NCBI GenBank assembly: GCA_030849075.1
Contig: JASAOO010003519.1
Location: 27,735-91,734, forward strand
DNA from: Zelonia costaricensis
Lineage: Eukaryota; Euglenozoa; Kinetoplastea; Trypanosomatida; Trypanosomatidae
Length of the DNA: 64,000 bases
Direction: 5' to 3'
A program made the position numbers and the translations under genes. A model generated the notes under the pieces. That model did not search any database and was not told the DNA's origin. It saw only the letters and a list, made by a program, of their open reading frames with translations. This document shows positions 36,287-45,061 of this stretch, piece by piece; positions within the stretch are counted from its first letter, which is position 1; every line of letters starts with the position of its first letter.

Positions 36287-36961
36287 ATGAGTGACCGCCG
36301 TGCACGCGCACTCGTCGGTGTGGTGGTGGCAGGCGGCCTGCTCGCCGCCCTCACGTTTGTCGCGTACCGCCAGCTGCGAGGCGGCTCCGGCAGCGGCAGC
36401 ACAGCGCACTCACCGGCGTCGTCCGCACAGCACGGCGCACGCCCTGGCGCACCACAGGCACTGCTTGCCACCGAGGTCGCGTCGGAGCCGCCGCTGCCGC
36501 TGCCGGTGGAGTCGCCGTACTCGCCAGCAGACCGCGCCAAGGCCCTTGAGCTGCTGAACGCGCTCAAGCAGAACGCTAACGTCGCCTTCCAGGAGGGCCG
36601 CTTCGAGGACGCGCTGAAGGGCTATCAGGACTGCATTGAGGTCACGTCCGTCCTCGGCGCCGGCGAGGCAGAGGCGGTAAAGACGGAGCAGATTGTGCGC
36701 GCCAACGTGGCGATGGTGTGCATCCGCATGCACGAGTACGACGCGGCGCGTGCGGTGGCGACGATGCTACTGCAAGACGCCGCCATCGCGCTGCCCGAGG
36801 ACCTGAAGGTGAAGGTGCTCTACCGCCGCGGCCTCGCGAGCAAGGCGCTGAACGACCGCGAGTCGGCAATGGCCGACTTCAACGCGGCGCTGCACTTCTC
36901 CGAGGACCGTAAGAACCCTGCCGTGGAGAAGGAGATTGCGCTGCTGCAGCGCGGCGTATGA
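36287..36961 (+). CDS. TPR protein with N-terminal membrane anchor, 224 aa
   Basis: Residues 8-27 (ALVGVVVAGGLLAALTFVAY) form one membrane span after a short basic N-terminus, a signal-anchor layout seen in outer mitochondrial or ER membrane receptors and co-chaperones. Residues 30-80 are a Ser/Pro/Ala-rich linker. Residues about 88-208 form three TPR-like helical pairs: KQNANVAFQEGRFEDALKGY, then IVRANVAMVCIRMHEYDAAR, then VKVLYRRGLASKALNDRESA, the last with the YRRGxA signature of FKBP- and TOM-type TPRs. It probably faces the cytosol and binds chaperones or clients. Which organelle it marks cannot be decided. The start is the first ATG of the frame. Confidence 0.8.
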   Translation: MSDRRARALVGVVVAGGLLAALTFVAYRQLRGGSGSGSTAHSPASSAQHGARPGAPQALLATEVASEPPLPLPVESPYSPADRAKALELLNALKQNANVAFQEGRFEDALKGYQDCIEVTSVLGAGEAEAVKTEQIVRANVAMVCIRMHEYDAARAVATMLLQDAAIALPEDLKVKVLYRRGLASKALNDRESAMADFNAALHFSEDRKNPAVEKEIALLQRGV

Positions 36962-37498
36962 CGGTAGTACAACGGTGGGGGACACGGAGAGCACGTGTGC
37001 CAAAGCTGCGAGAAAGCGACGCCGTGCCGTCTGCGCACCCGCTGGCTGCCGCCTTTTGTTTTCTCGGCCTGCAGACGAGCGCGGCACTGTCGATGCCCCA
37101 GTGATGCCGCCCCCCCCCCTCGACGAGGACGTCGGGGCAGCACCAACTGAGTTAAAGAAAACGAGAAGTTTGGTAGCAGCGGCCCCGCGCAAACGACCCG
37201 TGACGTCAGCTCTGCACACACACTCCTCGGGCTTGTAGCACCGGCAAAGAGTCGCGCCTGTGCACTCCCGTCTTGCTGCAACGGGCGTTGAATCACTGCA
37301 CAGCATACGCGTGCGTGCATGCATGCATCTTCCCCCCTGTCCTCCTCACGGGCACTATCGTCCTAGATCATTCCTCGCCTTCTCGTCGCCTTAACCCCCC
37401 CCCCCCGGCCACACGCGGGCTGCGGTCACAAGCACCGTCGCCTCTGCACCCACCTCGCCTACCCCAAAAGGACGCGCCATCAGCGCCGCATACTCGCC
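36962..37498. other. Intergenic region
   Basis: No gene seen. It has a C9 run near 37111-37119, a CATG-repeat patch at about 37315-37328 and a C10 run near 37397-37406 in the C/T-rich sequence before the SHQ1 start. Confidence 0.45.
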
Positions 37499-39211
37499 AT
37501 GCTCACCCCCGTCTTCGAGTGCAGTCAAGAGGGCGGCTACGTCGTCGTGCGCCTCTTCCTCTCCGCCATCTGCAAAGTGATGGACGCCGTCTTCGACATC
37601 CACGACACGCAGTTCACCTTCTACAGCTCCCCGTACTACCTCCGCCTCCGCTTTGACCAGTGTTTGCAGGAGGGCAAGGGGGAGCGCGCCACGTACGACC
37701 TCGAGGCGAACGTGCTCACTGTGTACCTGCCCAAGGCAAACGCCAGCGAGACGTTCACCAAGCTCGACAACCCTGGCTACCTCATCGCCACGGAGAAGCA
37801 GCGTGCGGCACTTATCCAGGTCGTGGGTGGCGACGGCGCGGTGCTCGCGGCGGATGCCGAGGCCGAGGAAACGGAGTACGTGCAGAGCCTGCATGATGCA
37901 GCGAGCGCGCAGCTCAGCAGCAACGCCGATGTCGCGGAGCAGTGCAGCTACGGCTTTGCCAACGCCTTCAGCGGCCTATTCGACAAGCTCGACGCCGACG
38001 TCGTGCGCGAGGTGCTCAGCCTGCACGAGAACCCCGAGCGCACCACGCGGGCGGAGCGGCGCCGTCTGCGCATTGCGGCGGAGTCGGCCGACTTCGACGA
38101 AGACGCGCTCCTGCTCGCTTTCGAAGACGCGGAGGGGGAGGTGGAGCAGGTGCTGCGCTACGTGCCAGCACACGTCTCGGACTTCCGAGCGGCGCTAAGC
38201 GGAGGCGGTGGCGCGTTGAAGAGCGAGGCAGGCGCGCCGGGGGCGTCTCCAGCGGTTTACGCGAGCATCGCGGAGGCCGGCGCGGCCCGTGCGGCCGATG
38301 CGGATGCGCTGGAGGAGGAGGAGACGACACTGCTCGCCAGCGACGACGCGCGGCCGGTGACGGTGTGGCACGGCAACATTGCCGACTTCAAAAGGCCGCT
38401 GATCGAGGAGATCAACCCCGATGGCAGCAGCGTCGCGGCCACGCAGCCGGCACCGCAGACGCCCGGCGCCGCCCCCGCATCGCTGTCGCGCGTGGCAGCT
38501 GTGGGCCCGCGCACGCGTCTGGCCATTCCACGTGTTCGGCCGGTGCTGAAGCTCACGCGCGATGAGACGGAGGTGCTGCTGCGCTTGAAGACGCCGCGCC
38601 TGCTCTTCCCGCCCGTACCCGCCGAGGTGGAGGCTTTGACGGCCGACCTGCTCTTCAGCGAGGCGTACGACGACCTCGTCACGGAGGGGGCCGGGTGCAG
38701 CGAGTCGCTCTGGAACCTCACGCAGCTCAGCCCCGCGCTCTCCCACCTCGACGCGCCGGACAGCCTCTACGACGCCTGCGTGGCCTTTGCGCGTCGCGCC
38801 CTCGTCTACCCGCTGCACCGACACTGCGCGCTGCTCCAGCGGGTGTGGGCCGTGGTCGGCACGCGGCTGCTGCTCGGCCGCCTGTACGTGGTGCGGGCCC
38901 TCCTCCGGGTGCGCACCATCCTGACACACGCAGAACACAAGCACCTCCTCGCCACCATCTACCTTGACCCGCTGATCGCGTACTGGATGAACGTCGCCGA
39001 CGCGGATGAGCGGCTGACGCGTCTGGCGCTGGAGCTGCACCAGCATGTCTCCCGCACGGAAGCGGTCACCGTGTCGGCCACTCCCGCCGCGGCGTCGACG
39101 TCGGCTCTGCACACGCTGCTGGACGCGAAGACGGTCACCCTCTACCCGCTGGCGCTCGTCTTCTTCGGTTTGCCCTTTGCTGAGGAATCGGCTGACGACT
39201 GCGAGGCGTGA
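37499..39211 (+). CDS. SHQ1: H/ACA RNP assembly factor SHQ1, 570 aa
   Basis: SHQ1 chaperones dyskerin (Cbf5/NAP57) before it joins box H/ACA snoRNPs. The protein opens MLTPVFECSQEGGYVVVRLF, the start of the SHQ1 CS-like domain (residues 1-85, with the MLTP-F-x-x-SQ signature). The Shq1-specific domain starts around residue 150 (YGFANAFSGLFDKL, then ERRRLRIAAESADFDEDALL and VEQVLRYVP) and resumes after a disordered insert (about 230-340) at LTRDETEVLLRLKTPRLLF. It then has SLWNLTQLSPALSHLDAP and RALVYPLHRHCALLQ, the helical core of the family. The insert is longer than in yeast or human as I recall them. The start is fixed by the conserved N-terminus. It pairs in function with the TCAB1-like gene at 5473. 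Confidence 0.92.
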   Translation: MLTPVFECSQEGGYVVVRLFLSAICKVMDAVFDIHDTQFTFYSSPYYLRLRFDQCLQEGKGERATYDLEANVLTVYLPKANASETFTKLDNPGYLIATEKQRAALIQVVGGDGAVLAADAEAEETEYVQSLHDAASAQLSSNADVAEQCSYGFANAFSGLFDKLDADVVREVLSLHENPERTTRAERRRLRIAAESADFDEDALLLAFEDAEGEVEQVLRYVPAHVSDFRAALSGGGGALKSEAGAPGASPAVYASIAEAGAARAADADALEEEETTLLASDDARPVTVWHGNIADFKRPLIEEINPDGSSVAATQPAPQTPGAAPASLSRVAAVGPRTRLAIPRVRPVLKLTRDETEVLLRLKTPRLLFPPVPAEVEALTADLLFSEAYDDLVTEGAGCSESLWNLTQLSPALSHLDAPDSLYDACVAFARRALVYPLHRHCALLQRVWAVVGTRLLLGRLYVVRALLRVRTILTHAEHKHLLATIYLDPLIAYWMNVADADERLTRLALELHQHVSRTEAVTVSATPAAASTSALHTLLDAKTVTLYPLALVFFGLPFAEESADDCEA

Positions 39212-39872
39212 CCCCGCCCGGAGTGGCGCCGTGGTCGAGCGCGGGTGCAGCGCCACGAGTGCGTTCGCTTTCATGATCGCCGCGTGGAGGGCTGCGGCAC
39301 GTCACCTCACCTAAGCCGGTTAAGAGGAAGTAAAACGAGTATTGGCCACGCGGGGGCTTCCGCTGAGTGGAGCGAACACTGCGTAGGGTAGGGTGGGCGA
39401 GATGCAGGCACGTGAGCGAACACCTCCCACCAGACCTCTAGAAGGCACGAGCTCGCCCGTCGCGAAGGGCTCTCGTTGCTCGTTTGAGGTGCTGCCGAGT
39501 GCGCCGCATGCCAGTCACTTGGGAGTGCCCAGTGTGTGGATGGCGCGGCCTGGAAGACGGACGCCTCTCTCCCCTCGTCATGCACGCCTCACACCCCCCG
39601 CAACCCCCCCCCCCTCCACCTCGACAGGTACACACGCGCACCGCACGTCCCTCGCGACGCAAAACGGTGAAGTCTGCCGCACGGCCTCGGCTGTCTACGA
39701 CCCGCCCCTCCTTCCACCCCTCCTTCCCTTCCACGGGCACCCCAGGGCGCACACACACAAACACACACACACAAATACAAGTACACAAGTACCTTTAATT
39801 ACAGCATAGACTTTGCAGAGCGGTAATTCAAGACACCCTTCTGTTACTCCCCCCACCCCCACCAGTCCGGCA
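39212..39872. other. Intergenic region with C run, (CA)n and CATAGAC
   Basis: No gene seen. A C10 run near 39604-39613, CA-rich repeats at about 39750-39775, CATAGAC at 39805-39811, then a C-rich stretch ending in CCAG shortly before the ATG at 39873. Confidence 0.5.
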
Positions 39873-41039
39873 ATGTCGTCCAGCACGCCGGCACTCACCT
39901 CCAGTGGGGCTGCAGACGGCGCCCCTGTGGAGGTGGCCGCGCTCTTCTACACGGGTGTCAACGAGCCGCGGCCGACGGCGATGGACTTCTCGTTCGACGG
40001 CTTGCACTTCGTCTCCGCCCACACCGACGATGCCATCCGGCTCATCGACGTCGGCACCATGAGCAACACCGACGCACTGCACTGCGACGCGTTCGGCGTG
40101 CACAGTGTCCGCTACACCCACTCCAGCAGCGTCGTGTGCGTCGCGCCGCGCTTCCACCTGGACGGGCACCTGCACCTCCTCAACACCGACACGTCGCAGT
40201 TCTTTGGCGAGATGGCGTACATCAACGACGCCGAGCCCGAGATCGCGCCAGTGATGAACGTGCCCGTCTACGGCACCCTTGCGCAGTGCCCTGCCACAGA
40301 CGTCATCGGTGCCGTCGTCGCGGCAAAGGGTAGACTCGCGCTCTTCCACCCGCTCGTGTCCGGCTGTGTGGCCGCCACGGCCGAGCGGTCTATCGCGGGC
40401 AGTCGCGCGTGCGTACAGTTCAGCCGCGACGGTCACCGCATCGCCGTCGGCGACGACCACCGCGTCATCGTGCTCGACCGGCGCAATCTGTTTGGCGGGC
40501 CTGAGGTGGTGCTGGACAACAAGCGCGTGTTCGCCTCTGCCACGTCGCTGACGCGGTGCAAGGGGGTCGAGTTTAGCGCCAAGGAGGGCGAGCTGCTGCT
40601 GACCTCGTCCAGCGGCGAGGTGGTCGTGTACGACTGGCGGCGCAGCGAGCCGGTGGCGAACTACTTCCACGACGACGCGCGGCGCCACTTTGTCGGCTGC
40701 GGCGACGCGATCGGGGCGCAGTACATCAATCCCCGCCACACGAGCTCACCCATCCTGCAGCCCACCTCTTCCATGATCGGGGGGCGTCACCTGCTCATCT
40801 ACGCCGGCAGCCAGCCAAACGCGCCCGGGGCGACGCGGCAGGGGCGGCTGCTGTATGAGCTGCAGTCCAAAGACAGCGACGTGCCCGTGGCCGTTGCCGT
40901 CAACCCGCGCTTCCAGCTTGCCGCAACCGCGGCCCGCAGCATAACGTGGTGGGCCTTCCACAGTGCCATGATGCAGACCTACGCTGAGGCGCCACCTGCG
41001 TTGAGCCCCACATCCTCCGCCGCAGCGGCCAGCGCGTGA
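39873..41039 (+). CDS. WDR82: WDR82/Swd2-like WD40 protein, 388 aa
   Basis: WDR82/Swd2 is a seven-blade WD40 protein shared by COMPASS and by PP1-PNUTS termination complexes. In Leishmania tarentolae a WDR82 homologue belongs to a PP1-PNUTS-JBP3 complex that controls transcription termination. Family-like stretches are PTAMDFSFDGLHFVSAHTDD (first blade), FGVHSVRYTHSSSVV (the GV-x-x-IRYTH signature) and VAVNPRFQLAATAARSITWW near the end, matching the last blade in which the chain closes at the C-terminus. The first in-frame ATG is at 39873, and the pyrimidine-rich stretch just upstream supports it. The last 20 residues are a low-complexity Ala/Ser/Pro tail. Confidence 0.85.
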   Translation: MSSSTPALTSSGAADGAPVEVAALFYTGVNEPRPTAMDFSFDGLHFVSAHTDDAIRLIDVGTMSNTDALHCDAFGVHSVRYTHSSSVVCVAPRFHLDGHLHLLNTDTSQFFGEMAYINDAEPEIAPVMNVPVYGTLAQCPATDVIGAVVAAKGRLALFHPLVSGCVAATAERSIAGSRACVQFSRDGHRIAVGDDHRVIVLDRRNLFGGPEVVLDNKRVFASATSLTRCKGVEFSAKEGELLLTSSSGEVVVYDWRRSEPVANYFHDDARRHFVGCGDAIGAQYINPRHTSSPILQPTSSMIGGRHLLIYAGSQPNAPGATRQGRLLYELQSKDSDVPVAVAVNPRFQLAATAARSITWWAFHSAMMQTYAEAPPALSPTSSAAAASA

Positions 41040-42053
41040 AGCACGCACGGGGGGGGGGGGGTGGCACATTGTCACGGCGCCTTTTGGTTGAAATGCGCGT
41101 GTTCGTTGCGTGCCAGTCACCGGTAAAGGCAAGTCGTACATCTCTTCCATCGGCCCCTGCCGTGTGTCGCGGTGACGTCGTCTCCAGCCTTCTCCAGCTA
41201 TGGCCAGTCGATGGGCGACCGATGTTGGTAGCTGGTGGAACGCTAAAGAGAAACGAGGGCACCCATCAGCGCTCAGCGCCCTCTTCCCACCCCCTGGATC
41301 TTGTCCACCTCTGACACACACAAACACACATACACACACAGGCACACAACACCTCAAGAGTGCAGTGCCAAACAGCGGCTTGTTTGCCGCGTTGGGCCGC
41401 AGGGAGCCGTGCCGAGCCTCTCGGGGTGTAACCCTCTCCCCCACTTCTATCCGCCCTCCTTCGCTCTCAGCTGGCATGCAGTGGAGGTGGTGGCCGCTGA
41501 CCGCTTGACACACGTTGAAGACAAACGCCAACATCAATCGGGCTGCCGCACATGCAACACATCAACGCTCTTACCTCGAAAGTAGAAAATGAGTTGCCGG
41601 TGCCGACGCTGTTGCAACTGAGGTTAGCAGGCCTTGCGTGCACGGATGGGGAGGGGGGGTGGAAGTGTGCATGCCGGCACTGCACCAGGTGGGGAAGCAC
41701 CAGGGGCAGCGTTACTGAGCTGTGAGCGTGCTCGGTACCCCCGTGCGTGCGTCGCAGCGCGTTGCAGTACGACGTGTCCCCCTCCCCTTTCCGGCCCACC
41801 CCTCGGCCTCCGGCACTTCTCTTCTTCCACTTCTGCCCTTCTCTTAATGCCGCTCCTCCCCCNNNNNNNNNNNNNNNNNNNNNNNNNNNNNNNNNNNNNN
41901 NNNNNNNNNNNNNNNNNNNNNNNNNNNNNNNNNNNNNNNNNNNNNNNNNNNNNNNNNNNNNNNNGCCCCCCCCCCCTCTACCTCACTTCGCCTGTACCTC
42001 TTGCTTGTACACCTCGTGGCCTCCGCCGCACCGCCCCCCCCCCAAAAAAAAAA
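41040..42053. other. Intergenic region with G run and assembly gap
   Basis: No supported gene. G13 at 41049-41061 follows the WDR82 stop by 9 nt. CA-rich patch near 41320-41345. C/T-rich sequence from 41770 leads into a 102-base N gap, then a C-rich stretch and an A11 run that touches the next ATG. Confidence 0.5.
41863..41964. other. Assembly gap (102 N)
   Basis: Run of N flanked by CTCCTCCCCC and GCCCCCCCCCCC. It lies in the pyrimidine tract that probably directs trans-splicing of the cornichon-like gene, so the acceptor context is incomplete. Confidence 0.98.
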
Positions 42054-42605
42054 ATGCGGTTTATCGAGAGTCAGAAGGAGGTGATCCACACGCTGCGGTT
42101 CCCGTCGCAGCACTCGGCGACGGACCGGAAGCGGGCGTACATGTTCGTCTTTGTGTACATCCTCACCTTCATCGCGTTCGGCGGCAACTTCTTCCACTTT
42201 GTCAGCGGCTGGATCGCGGCGATTGTGCTGCAGGTGGTGATGGCGATCCTGATCATGATCTACGCCTTCAACATAAACGACTACAGCGACAAGAGCATGA
42301 GCTCGATGGAGTGCGAGCGGGCGTGCAACCCACTGCTGGACGCCTACGTCGCCCTCCGCGCGGTGCAGGTCATTCAGGCCCTGTGGCTGCGCAGCTTTGT
42401 GTGCACCCTCTCCTTCGCCGTGGTGCTCCTCGTCACGCTGTTCCGCGTGCGCAACGGCAAGCTCTACGTTGATGCCGTGAACCTCTGGCGTGAGGTGTCG
42501 CAGTACGAGCGCGAGGGGTTCATCTTCATAGCCGTGGACGTGCTCATGATCATCATGATCATGATTGTGATGGTCTTCTCCATCGTCACCAAGTACTCGG
42601 ACTAG
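42054..42605 (+). CDS. Cornichon/Erv14-like cargo receptor, copy 1, 183 aa
   Basis: Cornichon proteins are ER-Golgi COPII cargo receptors. Four hydrophobic segments are visible at about residues 31-50, 53-72, 114-131 and 156-178. Family landmarks are RACNPLLDAY (91-98, at the INP position of Erv14), then LYVDAVNLWREVSQYEREGF (137-156), matching the Erv14 LLDATEIFRTL-x-x-H-K-R-E-SF stretch. The N-terminal 30 residues are longer than in Erv14. The ATG immediately follows an A run (42044-42054). A tandem paralogue starts at 43531, so the pair is an old local duplication. Probable location: ER and COPII vesicles. Confidence 0.8.
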   Translation: MRFIESQKEVIHTLRFPSQHSATDRKRAYMFVFVYILTFIAFGGNFFHFVSGWIAAIVLQVVMAILIMIYAFNINDYSDKSMSSMECERACNPLLDAYVALRAVQVIQALWLRSFVCTLSFAVVLLVTLFRVRNGKLYVDAVNLWREVSQYEREGFIFIAVDVLMIIMIMIVMVFSIVTKYSD

Positions 42606-43530
42606 AGGCCGCCACGGAACCGCGAGGGGGAGGGGACACCAATCTGGGCAGAACGTGGAGGAGCGGGGGGGACAGAGAGTACAACGGAGGTGCTCTGGGT
42701 TGAGATGCAGCTCACAGCCGCGTAGGCTGCACGGGGGAGGAGGGCGGTACAGGTGGGCAGCGGAACGGGCAGGCGACGTAAGACGTCAGGCTACTCACGC
42801 TCTCGTGCCTCCTCCCCCCCACCCCCCGGACCCTCCCACTCTTCGCCCACCCACCGTTCCCCGTGCGCGGTGCGCAGAGAGGCAATTGCGTGAATACCAG
42901 AGTGGCTGATGGGAGAGAGCCGCTAGATGTTGCCGGTGAGGGTCTGTATGGCTGTACATAAGCAGTGCTCTAACACTCCGTAAACAAAGGCGGGCCAAAC
43001 GTCCAAAACACGCCACCAGAGAGGCGATGCGTGTTGCAATGCTGCCCTCCTTTCCTTTCCTCTGTCCCTCCACCCGCTCCTCGCCAACGCCCCGGCTGGG
43101 GATGCGGCGTCTACAGTGCATTGCCCGTTCTTGGAAGCGTTATGGGCTTGAGCGCTTGGCGTGCGGGGATGTCCAGCAGCCAGCGCTTCACCTAGCTCGC
43201 TATGGAGAGCCGCGCGAGAAGCGTGTGCAGCACGACAAGAGCGGGAGAAGGGTGAGGACGGAAGTTGAGTTGTGCTGCTCCCCACCTCGGGGACGACTCA
43301 CTCATACACGCACGTACCACGCGCATCTCTGCGTGTGTGCGCGCGCGTGCTGCACCTCTGTTTTCCGCTTTACCCGCCTCATCTCGCACGCCCACCGCCT
43401 CATGCCTCTTCCATCGCAGCACTGTCATCTGTCACTGCACCACGCCCCTGCGCGTGTCCAGGTGCACTCGCTTCTCCTTTCACCCCCTCTTATCAGCCCT
43501 CATAATCGACGCGGCAGCCGCGTGGCCACC
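42606..43530. other. Intergenic region between the cornichon-like genes
   Basis: No gene seen. It holds G/A-rich patches just after the stop (42625-42690), C-rich runs at 42813-42835, and C/T-rich sequence near 43470-43500 ahead of the second gene. Confidence 0.45.
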
Positions 43531-44088
43531 ATGACGCGCCTCCTGGACGCCTTCCGGCTGCAGTTCCAGTGGGTCTCGGTACTCATCACGGATCGCAGCC
43601 ACCACACCAGCGGGGAGCGCAAGCGCGCGATTCTCTTCGCGCTGCTCCACGCCGCCTTTGGGCTGGTGCTGCTGAGTCACCTGCTGACCCCCATCGCCTC
43701 ATGGGTGCTGGCCTTCGTCCTGCAGGCGGGTGCCATGGCGATCAGCCTCATGGAGCTGGCCATGATCGAGGAGTACGCTGATCGCATGAGCAACGCGCTC
43801 GAGCTGGAGCATGTCATCAACCCACTTCGCGTCGCCGGCATGTCGGTGCGGTGCTTTGCCTGCCTTCAGTGCATCCTGACGCGCTCGTGGTTCCTGCTTC
43901 TCATGGGCTCACTCGAGGTAGCCTACGACGTCGCGGTGGCGCAGCGCCGGTCGCTGCTGATGGACGCGACAACCATTTGGAAGGAGCTGGGCGCGTTTCG
44001 CACGGATGGCCGCATCCGCCTTGCCTACAACATGATCATGGTGGTTGTGGCCGTCTTCCACCTCGTCTACTCCCTCTACACCTCCTGA
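43531..44088 (+). CDS. Cornichon/Erv14-like cargo receptor, copy 2, 185 aa
   Basis: The ATG at 43531 has a CCACCATGAC context. Hydrophobic segments lie at about residues 33-50, 55-75, 104-125 and 163-182. The cornichon signatures are clearer than in copy 1: HVINPLRVAGMSV (94-106) and SLLMDATTIWKELGAFRTDG (141-160), followed by RLAYNMIMVVVAVFHLVYSL. It probably acts as a COPII cargo receptor in the ER. Both copies carry the same N-terminal extension with a charged RSHHTSGERKRA-type segment before the first membrane span (copy 1 has QHSATDRKRA), a shared feature that supports a common duplication and may be lineage-specific. Confidence 0.85.
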   Translation: MTRLLDAFRLQFQWVSVLITDRSHHTSGERKRAILFALLHAAFGLVLLSHLLTPIASWVLAFVLQAGAMAISLMELAMIEEYADRMSNALELEHVINPLRVAGMSVRCFACLQCILTRSWFLLLMGSLEVAYDVAVAQRRSLLMDATTIWKELGAFRTDGRIRLAYNMIMVVVAVFHLVYSLYTS

Positions 44089-45061
44089 AACGGCTTGTTG
44101 AGCGAGAAGTAGCGGCACGAGTGGGTGCGTGTGTCCGCGTGTGGCCGCTGTCCGCGTGTCGGAGGGCGGGAGGGGGCGGGGGTGCGCGCCCTTTCGCACG
44201 CACCTCGCACAGCACCCGCTGCTCTGCTCGGGCCTGCGCTGTGGTGATGACCGAGTCCGCCGCGCCGTCTCAGACCGCAGCCACTGCGTGTGCCGCCCTT
44301 TGCGTGCGTGTTGGGGGGAGGGGGGATGGGGACAGCGGGGAGTGGTGCGGCGGACGTGCAGCACGACGTGTCTTGTATGGTGTGCGGTCCTGTTGTTTGC
44401 TCCTAAAGAGTGTCTTGGCGGCGCTCTTCACTTTCGAGATGTGGAGCATCTCTCTTCTCCCCTTCTCCCCAGATGCCTTTCCGCGGAAAGCGATGTACAC
44501 ACCGCTGTGTTGAACCCCAAAGAGAAGCTCTTGCCTGTTTGTACACCATCGCGGGATGCCGTTGTAGCGCGGTGGCGTTTCGGGCTCTTCGGTCGTCACA
44601 GCGTCCACAACCTGCTGTGCCGCTGACTGCCTCCTCAGTAACACTCTCGCCCCGTCCACATTCGATGTGTGCACCACCTCTCCCCCTCTTGTCCGCCCTT
44701 GGCCGCGTCAGCATCATCGCTTGCTCCCTCTCCCCTCCCCATCTCACGCTCTCCCTCTCTACCACGGCAGCCGCCGCCGCCGCCTGCTGCCAAACAAGCG
44801 AACCAAGCCCACCTTCACCCACCCACTCGCGTATTCCATCCCCCTCTCCCCCCTCCCCACCGCTTCACCATCACTGCCGCTGCCGGCTCGCGCAACGGGT
44901 CCTCGCCCACAACCACCTTTGCTTCCCCCCTTTGTTGTGCACCTCCCTCCTCACTGCGTCGCCCCCTTCCCCCGCTGTTTGGCGCCCCGGTGTTACCTCG
45001 CATCAACTTGCCTCTCTCCGTCCGGCGCGTGCCACGGCGCAAAACGCGGAGCGCTGCGCTA
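44089..45061. other. Intergenic region
   Basis: No gene seen. GC-rich with several G runs in the first 300 nt, then long C/T-rich stretches from 44680 to 44960, suitable as trans-splicing signal for the next gene. Confidence 0.45.

Noticed and set aside
41634..42053. Cornichon copy 1 read through the N gap as a longer protein
   Set aside because: It would translate unknown bases and pyrimidine-tract sequence; the conserved protein begins at the ATG at 42054.
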